A DNA stretch of 64,000 bases from Azospirillum brasilense (GTDB lineage: Bacteria > Pseudomonadota > Alphaproteobacteria > Azospirillales > Azospirillaceae). The stretch spans positions 62,001 to 126,000 of the forward strand of contig NZ_CP012916.1 in the NCBI RefSeq assembly GCF_001315015.1. Reading direction: 5' to 3'. The position numbers and the translations under genes were made by a program. Shown piece by piece: positions 17,205-28,307 of the stretch (position 1 is its first letter; every line of letters starts with the position of its first letter). The notes beneath the pieces are model-generated. The model made no database searches. It was not told the DNA's origin and saw nothing but the letters and a program-made list of their open reading frames with translations.

Positions 17205-18491
17205 ATGAGCGACATGACGATTGACTTCAACCGCCCCACGTTGGCCGGCAACGAACTGGAATACATCCGCCAATCCCTGGAGCGGGCGCACCTCTCCGGA
17301 GACGGAGTGTTCACCAAACGCTGTCATGCGTGGCTGGAGCGGCGGCTCGGCGCACCGCAGGCCTTGATGACCCATTCCTGCACGGCTGCTTTGGAAATGG
17401 CCGCCCTTCTGACCGACGTCGGTCCGGGGGATGAGGTCATCATGCCCTCCTTCACCTTCGTGTCCACCGCGAACGCCTTCGTGCTGCGCGGAGCGACGCC
17501 GGTCTTCGTGGACATTCGGCCGGACACGCTGAACATCGACGAGCGCCTGATCGAGGCGGCGATCACGCCCCGCACCCGCGCCATCTGCGTGGTGCATTAC
17601 GCCGGCGTCGCCTGCGACATGGACGCGATCGGCGCCATCGCCGCCCGGCATGGTCTGGCGGTGATCGAGGATGCCGCCCAGGCGCTGATGTCCGCATACC
17701 GCGGCCGTCCGCTCGGCACCTTCGGCGCCTTGTCGGCCTTCTCCTTCCACGAAACCAAGAACCTGATCTCCGGCGAGGGAGGGGCCCTGATCGTCAACGA
17801 TCCGGCTCTGATCACGCGCGCCGAAATCATCCGGGAGAAGGGCACGAACCGCGCGCGCTTCCTCCGTGGAGAGGTCAACAAATACACCTGGGTGGACGTC
17901 GGATCGTCCTATCTTCCCTCCGACATGCTGGCGGCGTTTCTTCTCGCTCAGTTCGAGAATGCCGAGCGGCTGGACGAGGAGCGCCATGCCTTGTGGAACG
18001 TCTACCACGAGGCTCTGGCACCGTTGGAGGAACGCGGCCTGTTGCGCCGTCCGCAGATTCCGGCCGAGTGTCGGCACAACGCCCATCTGTATTACGTCCT
18101 GGCGCGCACGGCCGGTGAGCGCAATGGGTTGATCGCCCACCTTCGAACCAGCGGCATTCAGGCGCCGTTCCATTACGTGCCGCTGCACAGCGCGCCGGCC
18201 GGCCGGCGTTATTCCCGCGCTGCCGGGGAATTGTCCGTCACGACCGATCTCTCCGCCAGGCTGCTGCGTCTCCCGATGTGGTACGGGCTGGGTGCCGGAG
18301 CCGGGCAGGTGGTCGAAGCAGTACAGGACTTTTTCCGCACGGCCCATGCGAGGGCGGCGGCAACGGCGGGCCATGTGGCCTCAAAGGCGTTGGCGCGTCA
18401 TCGGGCTTGGGTGCGAAGCGCGTCCGGCGAGGTATTGCCAGCGCCGCCCGCAACGCCGCCCGCAACGCCACATGGGGCGCCACCGGCCTGA
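17205..18491 (+). CDS. DegT/DnrJ/EryC1/StrS-family sugar aminotransferase (WecE-like)
   Basis: 428 residues. PLP-dependent fold type I enzyme that transaminates a nucleotide-linked keto-sugar; the active-site lysine is K185 in FHETKNLISGEGG, and the sequence most resembles dTDP-4-amino-4,6-dideoxygalactose transaminase. The start at 17205 is preferred over an in-frame ATG at 17199 because GAGGTG at 17192-17197 is correctly spaced only for the former. The conserved enzyme ends near residue 375; a further ~50 residues of Ala/Arg then Pro/Ala/Thr repeats (PPATPPATP, encoded by a duplicated 12-bp unit) follow. It likely supplies an amino sugar to the adjacent polysaccharide locus. Confidence 0.87.
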   Translation: MSDMTIDFNRPTLAGNELEYIRQSLERAHLSGDGVFTKRCHAWLERRLGAPQALMTHSCTAALEMAALLTDVGPGDEVIMPSFTFVSTANAFVLRGATPVFVDIRPDTLNIDERLIEAAITPRTRAICVVHYAGVACDMDAIGAIAARHGLAVIEDAAQALMSAYRGRPLGTFGALSAFSFHETKNLISGEGGALIVNDPALITRAEIIREKGTNRARFLRGEVNKYTWVDVGSSYLPSDMLAAFLLAQFENAERLDEERHALWNVYHEALAPLEERGLLRRPQIPAECRHNAHLYYVLARTAGERNGLIAHLRTSGIQAPFHYVPLHSAPAGRRYSRAAGELSVTTDLSARLLRLPMWYGLGAGAGQVVEAVQDFFRTAHARAAATAGHVASKALARHRAWVRSASGEVLPAPPATPPATPHGAPPA

Positions 18492-18493
18492 CC

Positions 18494-18527
18494 CTCTCCA
18501 GTCAACGCGAACGCGTTGATTGGAGAG
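18494..18527. terminator. Bidirectional terminator between convergent genes
   Basis: A 16-bp stem with a single G-T wobble: CTCTCCAGTCAACGCG (18494-18509), loop AA, CGCGTTGATTGGAGAG (18512-18527). It sits in the 55-bp gap between the convergent aminotransferase and glycosyltransferase stops and could terminate both. Neither side has a long T tract. Confidence 0.7.
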
Positions 18528-18546
18528 GAGCGTTTCCAAACGGCTC

Positions 18547-19830
<1,284 letters not shown>

Positions 19831-19847
19831 CGTTCATCCTCCCTCAA

Positions 19848-21182
19848 TCAATGCGGCAGCGGGGACCGGTTTTCGAGTTCGTTGCGGTAGATCAGCCCGG
19901 CGGCGATGCCGACGCCGAACAGGACCCAGAACCAGATGCCCAGCATCGGCCCCTCCAGCGTCACGTCGAAGGAGGCGTTGATGACGATGGACAGCCAGTA
20001 GCAGAAGAGGAAGACGAACAGCCGCGCCCAGGCGCGGTCGCCGTTGCGGCGGGCCAGCAGGAAGGCCCGCATCATGAAGACCGACCAGCTTCCCAGCAGC
20101 GCCGCCCACAGGACGAAGCCGGGCACCCCGGCGCGGGCGAGAATCGTCATGTGGGCGTTGTGCGGGCTGCGCAGCACCTGCCCGTCCTCGGCATCGACCA
20201 CCTGGAACCCGTCGTCGTCGGCCAGATTGATGCCGAAGCCCTTGCCGTCCCAGAAATGGTCGCCTTGCACGGTGTAGCCGATGATTTTGTCCCACCACAT
20301 GATGCGCCACTGCTTGGTGCCGTCGAGCGTGGCGGTGTCGGTGGTGCCCAGGATGCTCATCGCGTTGGTGACGAGCTGGTCGACCGACAGCTTCCGTGAG
20401 GACACCTCGATCTCCAGGTTCAGGACCAGCGCCACGATGACGGTCACCCCGGCGATGCCGAGCAGCGGGGCGAGTTGCCGGCTGCGCGGCACCAGGGCCA
20501 GCGCGATGGCCAGCGGCACGACAATGGCGAGCATCCCGCCGCGGCTGTGCGCGGCGACCAGCGCCATGCCGAACACCAGCATCGCCAGTTGCAGCGGGTT
20601 GAGGCGGCGGAAACCCAGCAGAACGAACAGGGCGACGCCCGCGAAATGCACGCCGACCTCGCCGGGGCGCAGGCTGATGAAGGGGACGCCGTAGCGCGGC
20701 CAAGTGGGGATCTGAGCGTTCAGAAGCTGGAACAGCGGGTAGATGATCGGCATCACCGTGACGAAGAACACCGCGAAGCCGCCATAGGCCAGGACGAGGC
20801 GGCGCAGCCGTTCCGGCTCGTCGTAGAGCAGGGCGATGACGACGAAGGCGAGCAGCCCGTACATCACGATCACGCTGTCGCGCAGCGCATCGAAGCTGTA
20901 GGTGCCGAAGAAGGGCAGCGTGCGTGCCATCACCCAGACGATCAGGATCGCCAGAAGCGTTCCCGGCAGGCTGGACACTGTGGCGAAGACCCCGCCGGTG
21001 CGCAGCATGACCAGCAGGCCGGAGAGCAGCAGCACCTCGCCGATGAACAGCGGCGGCGCCCCGATGTAGGCGAAGCCGCGCCCGGCCAGGGAATAGCCCA
21101 GCAGGACGAGCATCAGGAAGGTCAGGTAGTGGTCCGCGGCGCGGGTCCGGCTGCGCTTCGGCGTGGCGAGGACGGCGCTCAT
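19848..21182 (-). CDS. O-antigen ligase / polysaccharide polymerase family membrane protein (Wzy/WaaL-like)
   Basis: 444 residues, mostly hydrophobic, with about ten membrane segments and a large periplasmic loop around residues 265-355. A HSRGGMLAIVVPLAIAL segment and an HNAHMTILARAGVPGF segment are typical of the Wzy_C/O-antigen ligase family. The start at 21182 gives an ATGA overlap with the upstream glycosyltransferase; the longer upstream frame is not credible. Polymerase and ligase cannot be separated by sequence, but with a flippase and a Wzc-type protein alongside, a repeat-unit polymerase (Wzy) role is most likely. Confidence 0.82.
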   Translation of the reverse strand: MSAVLATPKRSRTRAADHYLTFLMLVLLGYSLAGRGFAYIGAPPLFIGEVLLLSGLLVMLRTGGVFATVSSLPGTLLAILIVWVMARTLPFFGTYSFDALRDSVIVMYGLLAFVVIALLYDEPERLRRLVLAYGGFAVFFVTVMPIIYPLFQLLNAQIPTWPRYGVPFISLRPGEVGVHFAGVALFVLLGFRRLNPLQLAMLVFGMALVAAHSRGGMLAIVVPLAIALALVPRSRQLAPLLGIAGVTVIVALVLNLEIEVSSRKLSVDQLVTNAMSILGTTDTATLDGTKQWRIMWWDKIIGYTVQGDHFWDGKGFGINLADDDGFQVVDAEDGQVLRSPHNAHMTILARAGVPGFVLWAALLGSWSVFMMRAFLLARRNGDRAWARLFVFLFCYWLSIVINASFDVTLEGPMLGIWFWVLFGVGIAAGLIYRNELENRSPLPH

Positions 21183-22405
21183 GACGGGCGTCCGTAGGCG
21201 GCGGCGCGCAGCCGCCCGGCGATCCGTCCCCAATCGCCGATCGCCACCACCATGCGGTGGGCGTTGGCCGCCATGCTCTGCCAAGCGCCGGGGCCGGTGC
21301 GCTCGGCCCGCATCAGCGCGTCGGCCACCGCCTCCGCCGTCAGGGCGGACACGCCGAAACCGGCGCCGTGGCCCTCCACATAGGGGACGAGGCCGGTCTC
21401 CCGCGTCACGATCAGCGGCAGGCCGGACAGGGCGGCCTCCAGGCAGCCGGTGGGCATCACGTCGAAGCGGGAGGTCAGGGCAAAGTAATGCCAGCCCGCC
21501 ATCATCGCCGTTTTCTCCGCCCCGAAGATCGGGCCGTGGATGCGGATGTGGGTGCCGAGGCCGTGGGCGTTCGCACGCCGTTCCAGCTCGGTGCGGGCGG
21601 GGCCGGACCCGGCCAGTTCCAGCACCCCGCGCCCGCCGGCCCGGCGGTAGGCGGCGAAACCGTCAATCAGCAGGTCTACGCCCTTGTGTTCGATCTCGTA
21701 GCGCGCGCAATAGCCGAAGGTCGGCCGGCCGTTGTACGGTGCGGCTCTTGGGATCGGGGCGGGAAGGGCGCCGTGCCGCGCCGACCAGGCGGTGTTGGGC
21801 AGCAGGCGGACGGCGGTGGTGGGGGCCGCCCGGCGGACAATGGCGGCTTCCTCCTCGGTGATGGCGTGGACGAAGCGGGCGCGGGCGAAGGCCGGACCGT
21901 CGAATACGCGCAGCCACGCGGCGGGAAGGCGGCGGCGCACCCGGCCCGCGATGTCGTAGATGTGGGAGCATTGGCCGTGCAGCGTCACGCCATAGGCGAC
22001 GCCGCGCCGGTGCAGCCCGCGGGCGAGCGCCGCGAACAGCGGCTTCACCGCGCCATGGATGTGCACCACTGTGTCCGGTCCCGCGCCCTCCAGCAGGCGG
22101 TCCAGCGTCGCCTCCGCGATGGTCAGAGACCGTCCGGACAGCCGCGGCCCGCCGAGGGGGAAGCGCTGCGCCGGGCAGTCCGCCGGGATGCCGGTCAGGG
22201 CGCCCGGATCATCGGAGAACAGGCACAGCCGCGCGTCGTCGCCCATGGCCCGCTGCTCTGCGATCAAGCTGCGCACCACGTTGTGCAGCCCGTTCGCCGA
22301 GGAGGGATGGGCGATGGCCGGCTGGATCACGACGTGCCGGATGTCGAGCGGGCGCAGCCGGGACTCTTCCATGGGGAATGCGGCGCTGCCGTCAGCGGGC
22401 GACAT
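21179..22405 (-). CDS. GT4-family glycosyltransferase
   Basis: 408 residues, GT-B fold. Recognisable features are VVHIHGAVKPLFAALARGLHRRG (acceptor domain) and, in the donor domain, GYCARYEIEHKGVDLLIDGFAAYR, ELAGSGP and FALTSRFDVMPTGCLEAALSGLPLIVT, the last carrying the glutamate that contacts the nucleotide sugar. It overlaps the polymerase gene by 4 bp and the flippase by 14 bp, so it is part of one leftward transcript. Cytoplasmic or peripheral membrane enzyme extending the repeat unit. Confidence 0.88.
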   Translation of the reverse strand: MSPADGSAAFPMEESRLRPLDIRHVVIQPAIAHPSSANGLHNVVRSLIAEQRAMGDDARLCLFSDDPGALTGIPADCPAQRFPLGGPRLSGRSLTIAEATLDRLLEGAGPDTVVHIHGAVKPLFAALARGLHRRGVAYGVTLHGQCSHIYDIAGRVRRRLPAAWLRVFDGPAFARARFVHAITEEEAAIVRRAAPTTAVRLLPNTAWSARHGALPAPIPRAAPYNGRPTFGYCARYEIEHKGVDLLIDGFAAYRRAGGRGVLELAGSGPARTELERRANAHGLGTHIRIHGPIFGAEKTAMMAGWHYFALTSRFDVMPTGCLEAALSGLPLIVTRETGLVPYVEGHGAGFGVSALTAEAVADALMRAERTGPGAWQSMAANAHRMVVAIGDWGRIAGRLRAAAYGRPS

Positions 22406-23669
22406 GGGCGGTCCTCGTCTTGGAGAGGTAATAGTGGGCGGCGCCGACGCGCAGCAGGCTGGAGAACAGCAGGGCCATGCACACCCCGGCGACGCCGTAC
22501 ATCGCCGCCAGCGGACCGACCACCGCGAAGACCGCCAGCGTCCCGGTGACGTTCACCACCAGCGCGAACTGGCTGCGCTGCACGCCGTAGAAGTAGCTGC
22601 AGACCATCTCCGCCAGATAGCCGGCCAGCGCCCCGATGGAGAGCAGGCGCAGCGGCCATTCCTGGTCGGCGTAAGGCGACATGGCGCCATAGACGACGTT
22701 CAGCATCTGGTCGGGGAACAGCAGGCCGAGGCTGTAATAGACCAGCAGCGGCGCCGCCCCGATGACGACGTAGCCGCGGATCGCCAGCCACGCCTGCTCG
22801 TCGGGATGAAGCCCGCCCGTGTTGGACGACAGGGTGCTGCGGCCGCGTGCAGCGATCTGGGGAACGAGATTGCCCATGCCGATGATGATCGGGTTGGCGA
22901 TGTTCACCAGATTGACCACCGCCTGGAACGCCGCGGTGGAGGCCATGCCGTCCATCGCCGCCATCAGCCAGACGAGGCTCTGCACCCGCAGCATCAGGAA
23001 CAGGTTGTTGGCGAGCGCCCAATGCCCGATCGACCAGAAGCGGCGGACGACCGCCGGCAGGTCCGACAGGCCGCCGAAGCGCGGGCGCAGGATCGCGAAA
23101 TGGACCACCGCCCCGGCCAGCGCCGGACCGGTCATGGCGATGAACACCCGCTCCAGCGTCAGATGGCCGCCGAGAGCCATCAGGTTCAGCACGGCGATCT
23201 GGCCCAGATAGGTAACGCTGTCGCCCCACAGCGCCTTGTCGTGCTTCAGCCCGGACATCAGCCCGCGCCGTCCGATCTCCTGCACCTGCCAGACGATGAA
23301 GTAGAGCACGGCGGGGCCGACCAGCTCCGGCATGCCGAGCCCATAGCCGACCAGCGCCACGATGCCGGACAGCGGCATGATCGTTCCGGCGGTCATGAGG
23401 ACGGCGCGGCCGGCCAGCGTCCGGCGTTCGGCGCGGTCCAGCACCGCGCCTTCCACCGACAGCGGGTACTGGATCAGGCTGACATTGACGACCTGAAGGG
23501 CGAGCAGCACCGACAGGAAGAAGACGAAGGTCCCGTATTCCTCCGACGAAAAGGTCCGGGCGAGCTGGATGTTGATGGCGAACATGCCCAGGCTGACCAC
23601 GCCCTGGTCGGCGAGGGTCCAGAAGCTGCGCACCAACGAGGCTGGAAGCGACGCCGGGATCATTCTCAT
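22392..23669 (-). CDS. Polysaccharide flippase (Wzx/MATE-like, lipopolysaccharide exporter family)
   Basis: 425 residues with about twelve hydrophobic segments and an N-terminal pattern (FWTLADQGVVSLGMFAINIQLAR then EEYGTFVFFLSVLLALQ) common to Wzx-type flippases. It would move the undecaprenyl-diphosphate-linked repeat unit across the inner membrane. It overlaps both neighbours (14 bp with the glycosyltransferase, 4 bp with the fusion protein). Family assignment rests on topology and context more than on any catalytic motif. Confidence 0.82.
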   Translation of the reverse strand: MRMIPASLPASLVRSFWTLADQGVVSLGMFAINIQLARTFSSEEYGTFVFFLSVLLALQVVNVSLIQYPLSVEGAVLDRAERRTLAGRAVLMTAGTIMPLSGIVALVGYGLGMPELVGPAVLYFIVWQVQEIGRRGLMSGLKHDKALWGDSVTYLGQIAVLNLMALGGHLTLERVFIAMTGPALAGAVVHFAILRPRFGGLSDLPAVVRRFWSIGHWALANNLFLMLRVQSLVWLMAAMDGMASTAAFQAVVNLVNIANPIIIGMGNLVPQIAARGRSTLSSNTGGLHPDEQAWLAIRGYVVIGAAPLLVYYSLGLLFPDQMLNVVYGAMSPYADQEWPLRLLSIGALAGYLAEMVCSYFYGVQRSQFALVVNVTGTLAVFAVVGPLAAMYGVAGVCMALLFSSLLRVGAAHYYLSKTRTAHVAR

Positions 23670-25906
23670 GCGCTGCCGACCCGCGTCGTCTCGGTGGAGG
23701 CGGGCAGGGGATGCCGGTCCTCATTGGCAGGTCGTGCGGCGGCAGGGGCGGTGCGCGGCACGTCGCGGTAGGCCCAGCGCAGATAGTCCGCGGTCAGCGC
23801 CATCCCGTCCTCGAAGGTGAAGCGCGGCTCGTAGCCGAGCAGGCGCCGCGCCTTGGTCAGGTCGATGAGCGCCCTGGCTTGGTAGAGCGCCAGCTTCTGC
23901 GCATCGGGCAGCCAGAGCTGGTTGCGGCTGGCCTTCTTCTTGAGGAAGTAATGGACCATCACGAGGTGGCGCAGCCGTGGCGGCAGGCTGTCGAACCCGC
24001 CTTGGAGCAGCCGGCGGGCCGGGCGCCAGCGCACGATGATCTGGATGATCTTCTTGGGGTCCTGAACCACCATGGCGATGTCGCGCCGCAGGCTCTTCAT
24101 CTCCTTGCGGATGGCCTCGGCGGGCTGGAAGCGCAGGCTGTCCACGCCCAGCGCCTCCTGAAAGCGCCCGAAGACGGCGGCCCAGGGCGGGGCGTCGGGG
24201 CCGGAAATCACGAAGCGCTCCCCGATGGCTTGCGGGCTGCGGGTCGCCGCGATCATCGCATCCACCAGATCGTCGATGTAGACGGCGTTGCACAGCCCGC
24301 TTTCCTGCGGCAGCACCACCGTGCCGCTCAGCAGCATCTCGGCGGGGGCGTTCGTCCAGGGCTTGCAGAAGGGGCCGTAGACGATGGAGGGTTGAAGCAC
24401 CACCCCTGGCAGGCCGCGCGTGCGCGCCGCGTCGAGCACCATCGTCTCCAGGTCGAGCTTGTTCTGGACGTAGCTCCAGGTCCGGTCGCCGTCGCGCGTC
24501 TCCTCCGACAGCGGGCCGTCGGGCAGCGGCTCGTAGACCGAGAAGGTGCTGAGATGGACGAAGCTCTTCACCCCGTTGGCGAGGCTGGCGTCGATCAGCG
24601 CGTTCATCCCGTCGATGTTCTGGCGGCGCGACCGCACGTCGTAGGCGCAGTGGAAGACCCAGTCGGCACCGGCCACCGCCGTGCCGATGGCCTCGCGGTC
24701 CAGCAGGTCGGCGCGGATGATCTCCACCGGGAAGCGGGCCAGACGCACCGCCTGCGCGATGTCGCGGACGATGCAGCGGACCCGGGCGCCATGCTCCAGG
24801 CACAGCCGCTCGACCAGCCGCCCGCCGATGAAGCCGGCGGCGCCCGTCACCACCACAATCGGGCCGTCGGTGCGGGAAGCGGCGGCGGGTGCCGTCCCGT
24901 CCACCCAGGGCAGGGCCAGCGGCTTGCGGGTGGCGTAGCAACGCTCGATCAAGGCGGTGGAGGGCAGGGCGTCGCGCCCGCCGACGGCGGCCGGGCGCCC
25001 GTCGCGGATGGCATCGGCGAAATCCTTCAGCTCCGCCTGGAACAGGTCGCCGAAGATCTGCGGCGGGATGTGGTTGGCCGAGAAGCCGTCATGGACGAAA
25101 TCGAGGATCTGCGGCACGTCCGACGCGATCTGGTTCTCGTAGAGATGGACCTCGACGCTGCCCTTGGTGCCGTAGACACGGATGGTGTTGCGCAGGGCGC
25201 GGGTGCGGCTCAGCTCCAGCGTTCCGGTGGCGCCGGACGCCATGGTCAGGGACAGCCGGCAGTCGGATTCCAGCCCGCCGTGGCTGTCGTCGCTGTAATC
25301 GACCTCCGCCGCCTCCCCGAACCACCACAGCAGCAGGTCCAGCGTGTGCGACCCGGTGTCCAGCAGCACGCCGCCGCCCGCCCCGTCGCGGCGCAGCATG
25401 GCCGGCGAGCTGATGCCCCAGTTGTAGACGAAGCCCTCCCGCGCCTCGAAGCGCAGGACCCGGCCGAGCTGGCCGGAGTCGATCAGCGCCTTCAGCCAGC
25501 GGACGCCGTTGACGTAGCGGCGCATCAGCCCGACCGCGAGCACCCGTTGACGCTCCTCCGCGGTTTGCACCATGCGCTCGGCGTCGGCCAGCGTGACGGC
25601 CAGCGGCTTTTCCATGAAGACGTGCTTCCCGGCCTCCAGCAGGCTCTGGCCGACCGGCGCATGGAACATCGGCGGGGCCGCCACCAGCGCCGCGTCGAAG
25701 CGGTCAGCCGCCTCCCGCCAGTCGGCCACGGCGACGGGGGCGCGGTTGCGGCCGAGCATGGCCTGCACCGCCTCCAGCCGCTCCGGCGAGGGATCGACGA
25801 GCACGCTCGGCCGCCAGCCCAGGCGGAGCAGCGCCGGCAACAGGTGATGGCTCACGATGCTGCCGCAGCCGATGATGGCGAGCCGCGGGAACTCGGCGTT
25901 GGTCAT
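23666..25906 (-). CDS. Two-domain fusion: Gfo/Idh/MocA oxidoreductase + SDR NAD-epimerase
   Basis: 746 residues. Residues 1-~335 form a Gfo/Idh/MocA oxidoreductase: nucleotide motif IIGCGSIVSHHLLP at the start, FMEKPLAV (catalytic Lys near 98) and LLDTGSHTLDLLLWWF (His near 185). Residues ~348-746 form an extended short-chain dehydrogenase: VVVTGAAGFIGGRL, then YVQNK (YxxxK, near 480) and a long C-terminal part. Both active sites look intact. These activities are usually separate proteins in sugar pathways; joining them suggests sequential oxidation/reduction and epimerisation of one nucleotide or free sugar. No stop or frameshift separates the halves. Second gene of the leftward operon after Wzc. 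Confidence 0.85.
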   Translation of the reverse strand: MTNAEFPRLAIIGCGSIVSHHLLPALLRLGWRPSVLVDPSPERLEAVQAMLGRNRAPVAVADWREAADRFDAALVAAPPMFHAPVGQSLLEAGKHVFMEKPLAVTLADAERMVQTAEERQRVLAVGLMRRYVNGVRWLKALIDSGQLGRVLRFEAREGFVYNWGISSPAMLRRDGAGGGVLLDTGSHTLDLLLWWFGEAAEVDYSDDSHGGLESDCRLSLTMASGATGTLELSRTRALRNTIRVYGTKGSVEVHLYENQIASDVPQILDFVHDGFSANHIPPQIFGDLFQAELKDFADAIRDGRPAAVGGRDALPSTALIERCYATRKPLALPWVDGTAPAAASRTDGPIVVVTGAAGFIGGRLVERLCLEHGARVRCIVRDIAQAVRLARFPVEIIRADLLDREAIGTAVAGADWVFHCAYDVRSRRQNIDGMNALIDASLANGVKSFVHLSTFSVYEPLPDGPLSEETRDGDRTWSYVQNKLDLETMVLDAARTRGLPGVVLQPSIVYGPFCKPWTNAPAEMLLSGTVVLPQESGLCNAVYIDDLVDAMIAATRSPQAIGERFVISGPDAPPWAAVFGRFQEALGVDSLRFQPAEAIRKEMKSLRRDIAMVVQDPKKIIQIIVRWRPARRLLQGGFDSLPPRLRHLVMVHYFLKKKASRNQLWLPDAQKLALYQARALIDLTKARRLLGYEPRFTFEDGMALTADYLRWAYRDVPRTAPAAARPANEDRHPLPASTETTRVGSA

Positions 25907-25958
25907 GGAATCCTCGCTTTTGGGATTGCCGTCGCGTGGGCGCCGTCCGTCGGCGCCG

Positions 25959-28307
25959 TCAATGCCGCGCGGGCGCGTGCAGGGCGTAGTAGTAGGCGTC
26001 GTCCTTGTGGCCGTACTTGACGTGCTTGGACGCGACGACCCGTGACAGCACGACGCCGCCGACCGCGCTGTCGACCGACTTCAGCTTGTTGAAACCGGCC
26101 GTCACGGTGTCGAGCGGGGTGTGCTGCCAGCGGACGACATAGATCACGCTGTCGGCCAGGAAGGAGAGGGCCAGCGCGTCGGAGAACAGCATCACCGGGG
26201 CAGAGTCGATCACCACCACGTCGTAGTTGTGGCGCGCCCATTGGATCAGGTCGCTCATCGCTTGGGAGCTGATGCGGTCGTGCGCGTCGGGGGTGCCGAC
26301 GGCGTTGCCCAGGACGCCGAGGTTGGTGGTCTCCTGATGGATCAGGTCGTCGATTCCGACGCGGCCGTCCAGCAGGTCGGCGACGCTGCCCTGCGGCTGG
26401 TAGCCCAGCAGTTTCGCGATGGAGGGGCGGCGGAAGTCCGCGTCGATCAGCAGCGTGTTCAGCCCCAGCCCGGCCAGCGACCGCGCCAGATTGGCCGCCA
26501 GCACTGACTTGCCTTCCTTGGGAATGGAAGAGGTGACGAGCAGCACCTTGGGCGGCGTTCCCCGCTTGCGTGGCATGCAGGCCATGGTGCGCACCGTCTG
26601 GATCGCCTCGCGGAAGGCGCCGATCTCGCGGGCGCGGCGGCTGTCGGGGTGCAGCGGTAGGTTCCAGGTCGCTTCGTTGCGGGGAAGCGACGGGACCATG
26701 CCGAGGCAGGGTACGCCGGTCGCCCGCTCCACTTGGCTGGGCGTGCGAAGGCCGGAGCTGAGCCGCTCCAGCAGCAGCACCAGCGCCACCGCCAGCGCCG
26801 TGGAGCCGACCAGCCCGACGCCCAGCGACATGCGCAGCTGTGGAAAGGCCGGGCGGATCGGCGGCAGGGCCGGAGCACTGAGATGCGCGTCGAGAGCGCC
26901 GGTGTTCTTCAGCGCCATCGTCTGCTCGTAGCGTTCGGCGAGGCTGCGGTAGAGCGTGCGGTGCGCGTCGGCGGCGCGTTCCAGATCGCGGAGCTGGATG
27001 CCGGTCGCCTCGATGCCCTTCTGCTGCTCCTGCAGGTCGGCGATGCTCTTCAGCAGGGTGGCCTCGCGGATGCGCGCGACCTCCAGATCGGCGTCCAGAC
27101 CCTTCTGGATCTTGCCGACCTCATCGCGGATGCGCGCCTTCAGTTCGCCGATGCCGCGGCGGAGATTTACGATCTCCTGATGCTTGTCGCCATAGACCTG
27201 CTGGAGTTCGGCCAGCCGGCGCTCCAGCATCGCCTCGGCCTCGCGCAGCTTCTGGATCAGCGGGGAGGCCAGCACCTCCGGGATCGCCGCGGCGTTGTTG
27301 GTGGCGGTCTGGTCGCGGGCCTGGCGCACGCGGGCCTCGGCCGCCGCCTTCTGCGCCTGCGCGGCGGTCAGCTGGGTGGCGATTTCGTTCATCTGCTGCT
27401 GGACCATGTTGCGCCCGTCCGGCGGCAACTCCAGCAGGCTGTTCTCCTTGCGGAAGTTGCGGATGGCCTCCTCGGCGCCGCGCACCGCCTCGCGCGCCTC
27501 GATGAGCCGCCCGCCGAGCCACTGGTTGACCCGCTCGGTGAGGTCGCGGTTCATCTCCGTCCGGTAGTCCAGATAGGCCTGGCCGAAGGCGTTGGCGATG
27601 GCGGCGGCTTTTGCGGGATCGACCGACGACGCCTCGATGATGATGGTGAAGGAGCGGTCGTCGTTGCGCGCCTCGATCCGCCGCAGCAGCGTGTCGATGG
27701 TCAGCAGGCGGGCCTGATCCGGGTCGCGGGCAACCGGCCCGTCGTCCGCGCGGAACAGGGCGGTTGCCTGCTGCACGATCCGGCGCAGCACGTCATTGCC
27801 TTCCGGCGGCAGCGCGCCGACGCCAGCCTTCGTGACCCGTTTCAGCCAGTGATCGTCCGCGCCGTCCGGCGCCTTGAGCGTCGGGTTGAACTCGGGGTCG
27901 TTGAGCAGGCCCAGCTTTTCCACGACCCGCTCCGCGAGCGCGCGCGAGCCGACGATGGACACCTCGCTGCGCACCGCCGGCGCCTCGGGCGTCAGATTGG
28001 ACACCACCGACTTGAACTCCGCCAGCTCGACCCGCCGGGAATCGAGCTGCACCATCGCGGTGGCGCGGTACATCGGCTTCAGCGACTGCATGACGTAGGT
28101 GATGGTCGCCGTTCCCAGGAGGATGACGGTGAGCAGCAGCAGCTTGCGCCGCCACAGCACGGCCAGCGTGGCGAAGACGGTCGCCTCCTGGCGGCTGCGG
28201 ACGTCGGAGGACTCCCCGGCGCCCGATTGCAGAAGACTGTCCGGAAGGACGCTGGCGTGCGCTTCGTGGCCTGGAAGCGTTCCGCCTTTGCCGATCGAAG
28301 AATTCAC
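25959..28307 (-). CDS. Polysaccharide co-polymerase with tyrosine autokinase domain (Wzc/ExoP-like)
   Basis: 782 residues from a GTG start at 28307, chosen because AAAGGGG lies at the right distance and the length then fits the family; an upstream ATG at 28553 gives an implausible extension. The layout is a Wzz domain with membrane segment 1 at ~50-71, a long periplasmic coiled coil with two helical stretches, membrane segment 2 at ~491-516, then a BY-kinase domain: Walker A SSIPKEGKS (~592-600), Walker A' LLIDADFRRP (~621) and Walker B VVIDSAPV (~701). The C-terminus is tyrosine-rich (KYGHKDDAYYYAL), the expected autophosphorylation cluster. It controls chain length and export. First gene of the leftward operon. 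Confidence 0.93.
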   Translation of the reverse strand: MNSSIGKGGTLPGHEAHASVLPDSLLQSGAGESSDVRSRQEATVFATLAVLWRRKLLLLTVILLGTATITYVMQSLKPMYRATAMVQLDSRRVELAEFKSVVSNLTPEAPAVRSEVSIVGSRALAERVVEKLGLLNDPEFNPTLKAPDGADDHWLKRVTKAGVGALPPEGNDVLRRIVQQATALFRADDGPVARDPDQARLLTIDTLLRRIEARNDDRSFTIIIEASSVDPAKAAAIANAFGQAYLDYRTEMNRDLTERVNQWLGGRLIEAREAVRGAEEAIRNFRKENSLLELPPDGRNMVQQQMNEIATQLTAAQAQKAAAEARVRQARDQTATNNAAAIPEVLASPLIQKLREAEAMLERRLAELQQVYGDKHQEIVNLRRGIGELKARIRDEVGKIQKGLDADLEVARIREATLLKSIADLQEQQKGIEATGIQLRDLERAADAHRTLYRSLAERYEQTMALKNTGALDAHLSAPALPPIRPAFPQLRMSLGVGLVGSTALAVALVLLLERLSSGLRTPSQVERATGVPCLGMVPSLPRNEATWNLPLHPDSRRAREIGAFREAIQTVRTMACMPRKRGTPPKVLLVTSSIPKEGKSVLAANLARSLAGLGLNTLLIDADFRRPSIAKLLGYQPQGSVADLLDGRVGIDDLIHQETTNLGVLGNAVGTPDAHDRISSQAMSDLIQWARHNYDVVVIDSAPVMLFSDALALSFLADSVIYVVRWQHTPLDTVTAGFNKLKSVDSAVGGVVLSRVVASKHVKYGHKDDAYYYALHAPARH

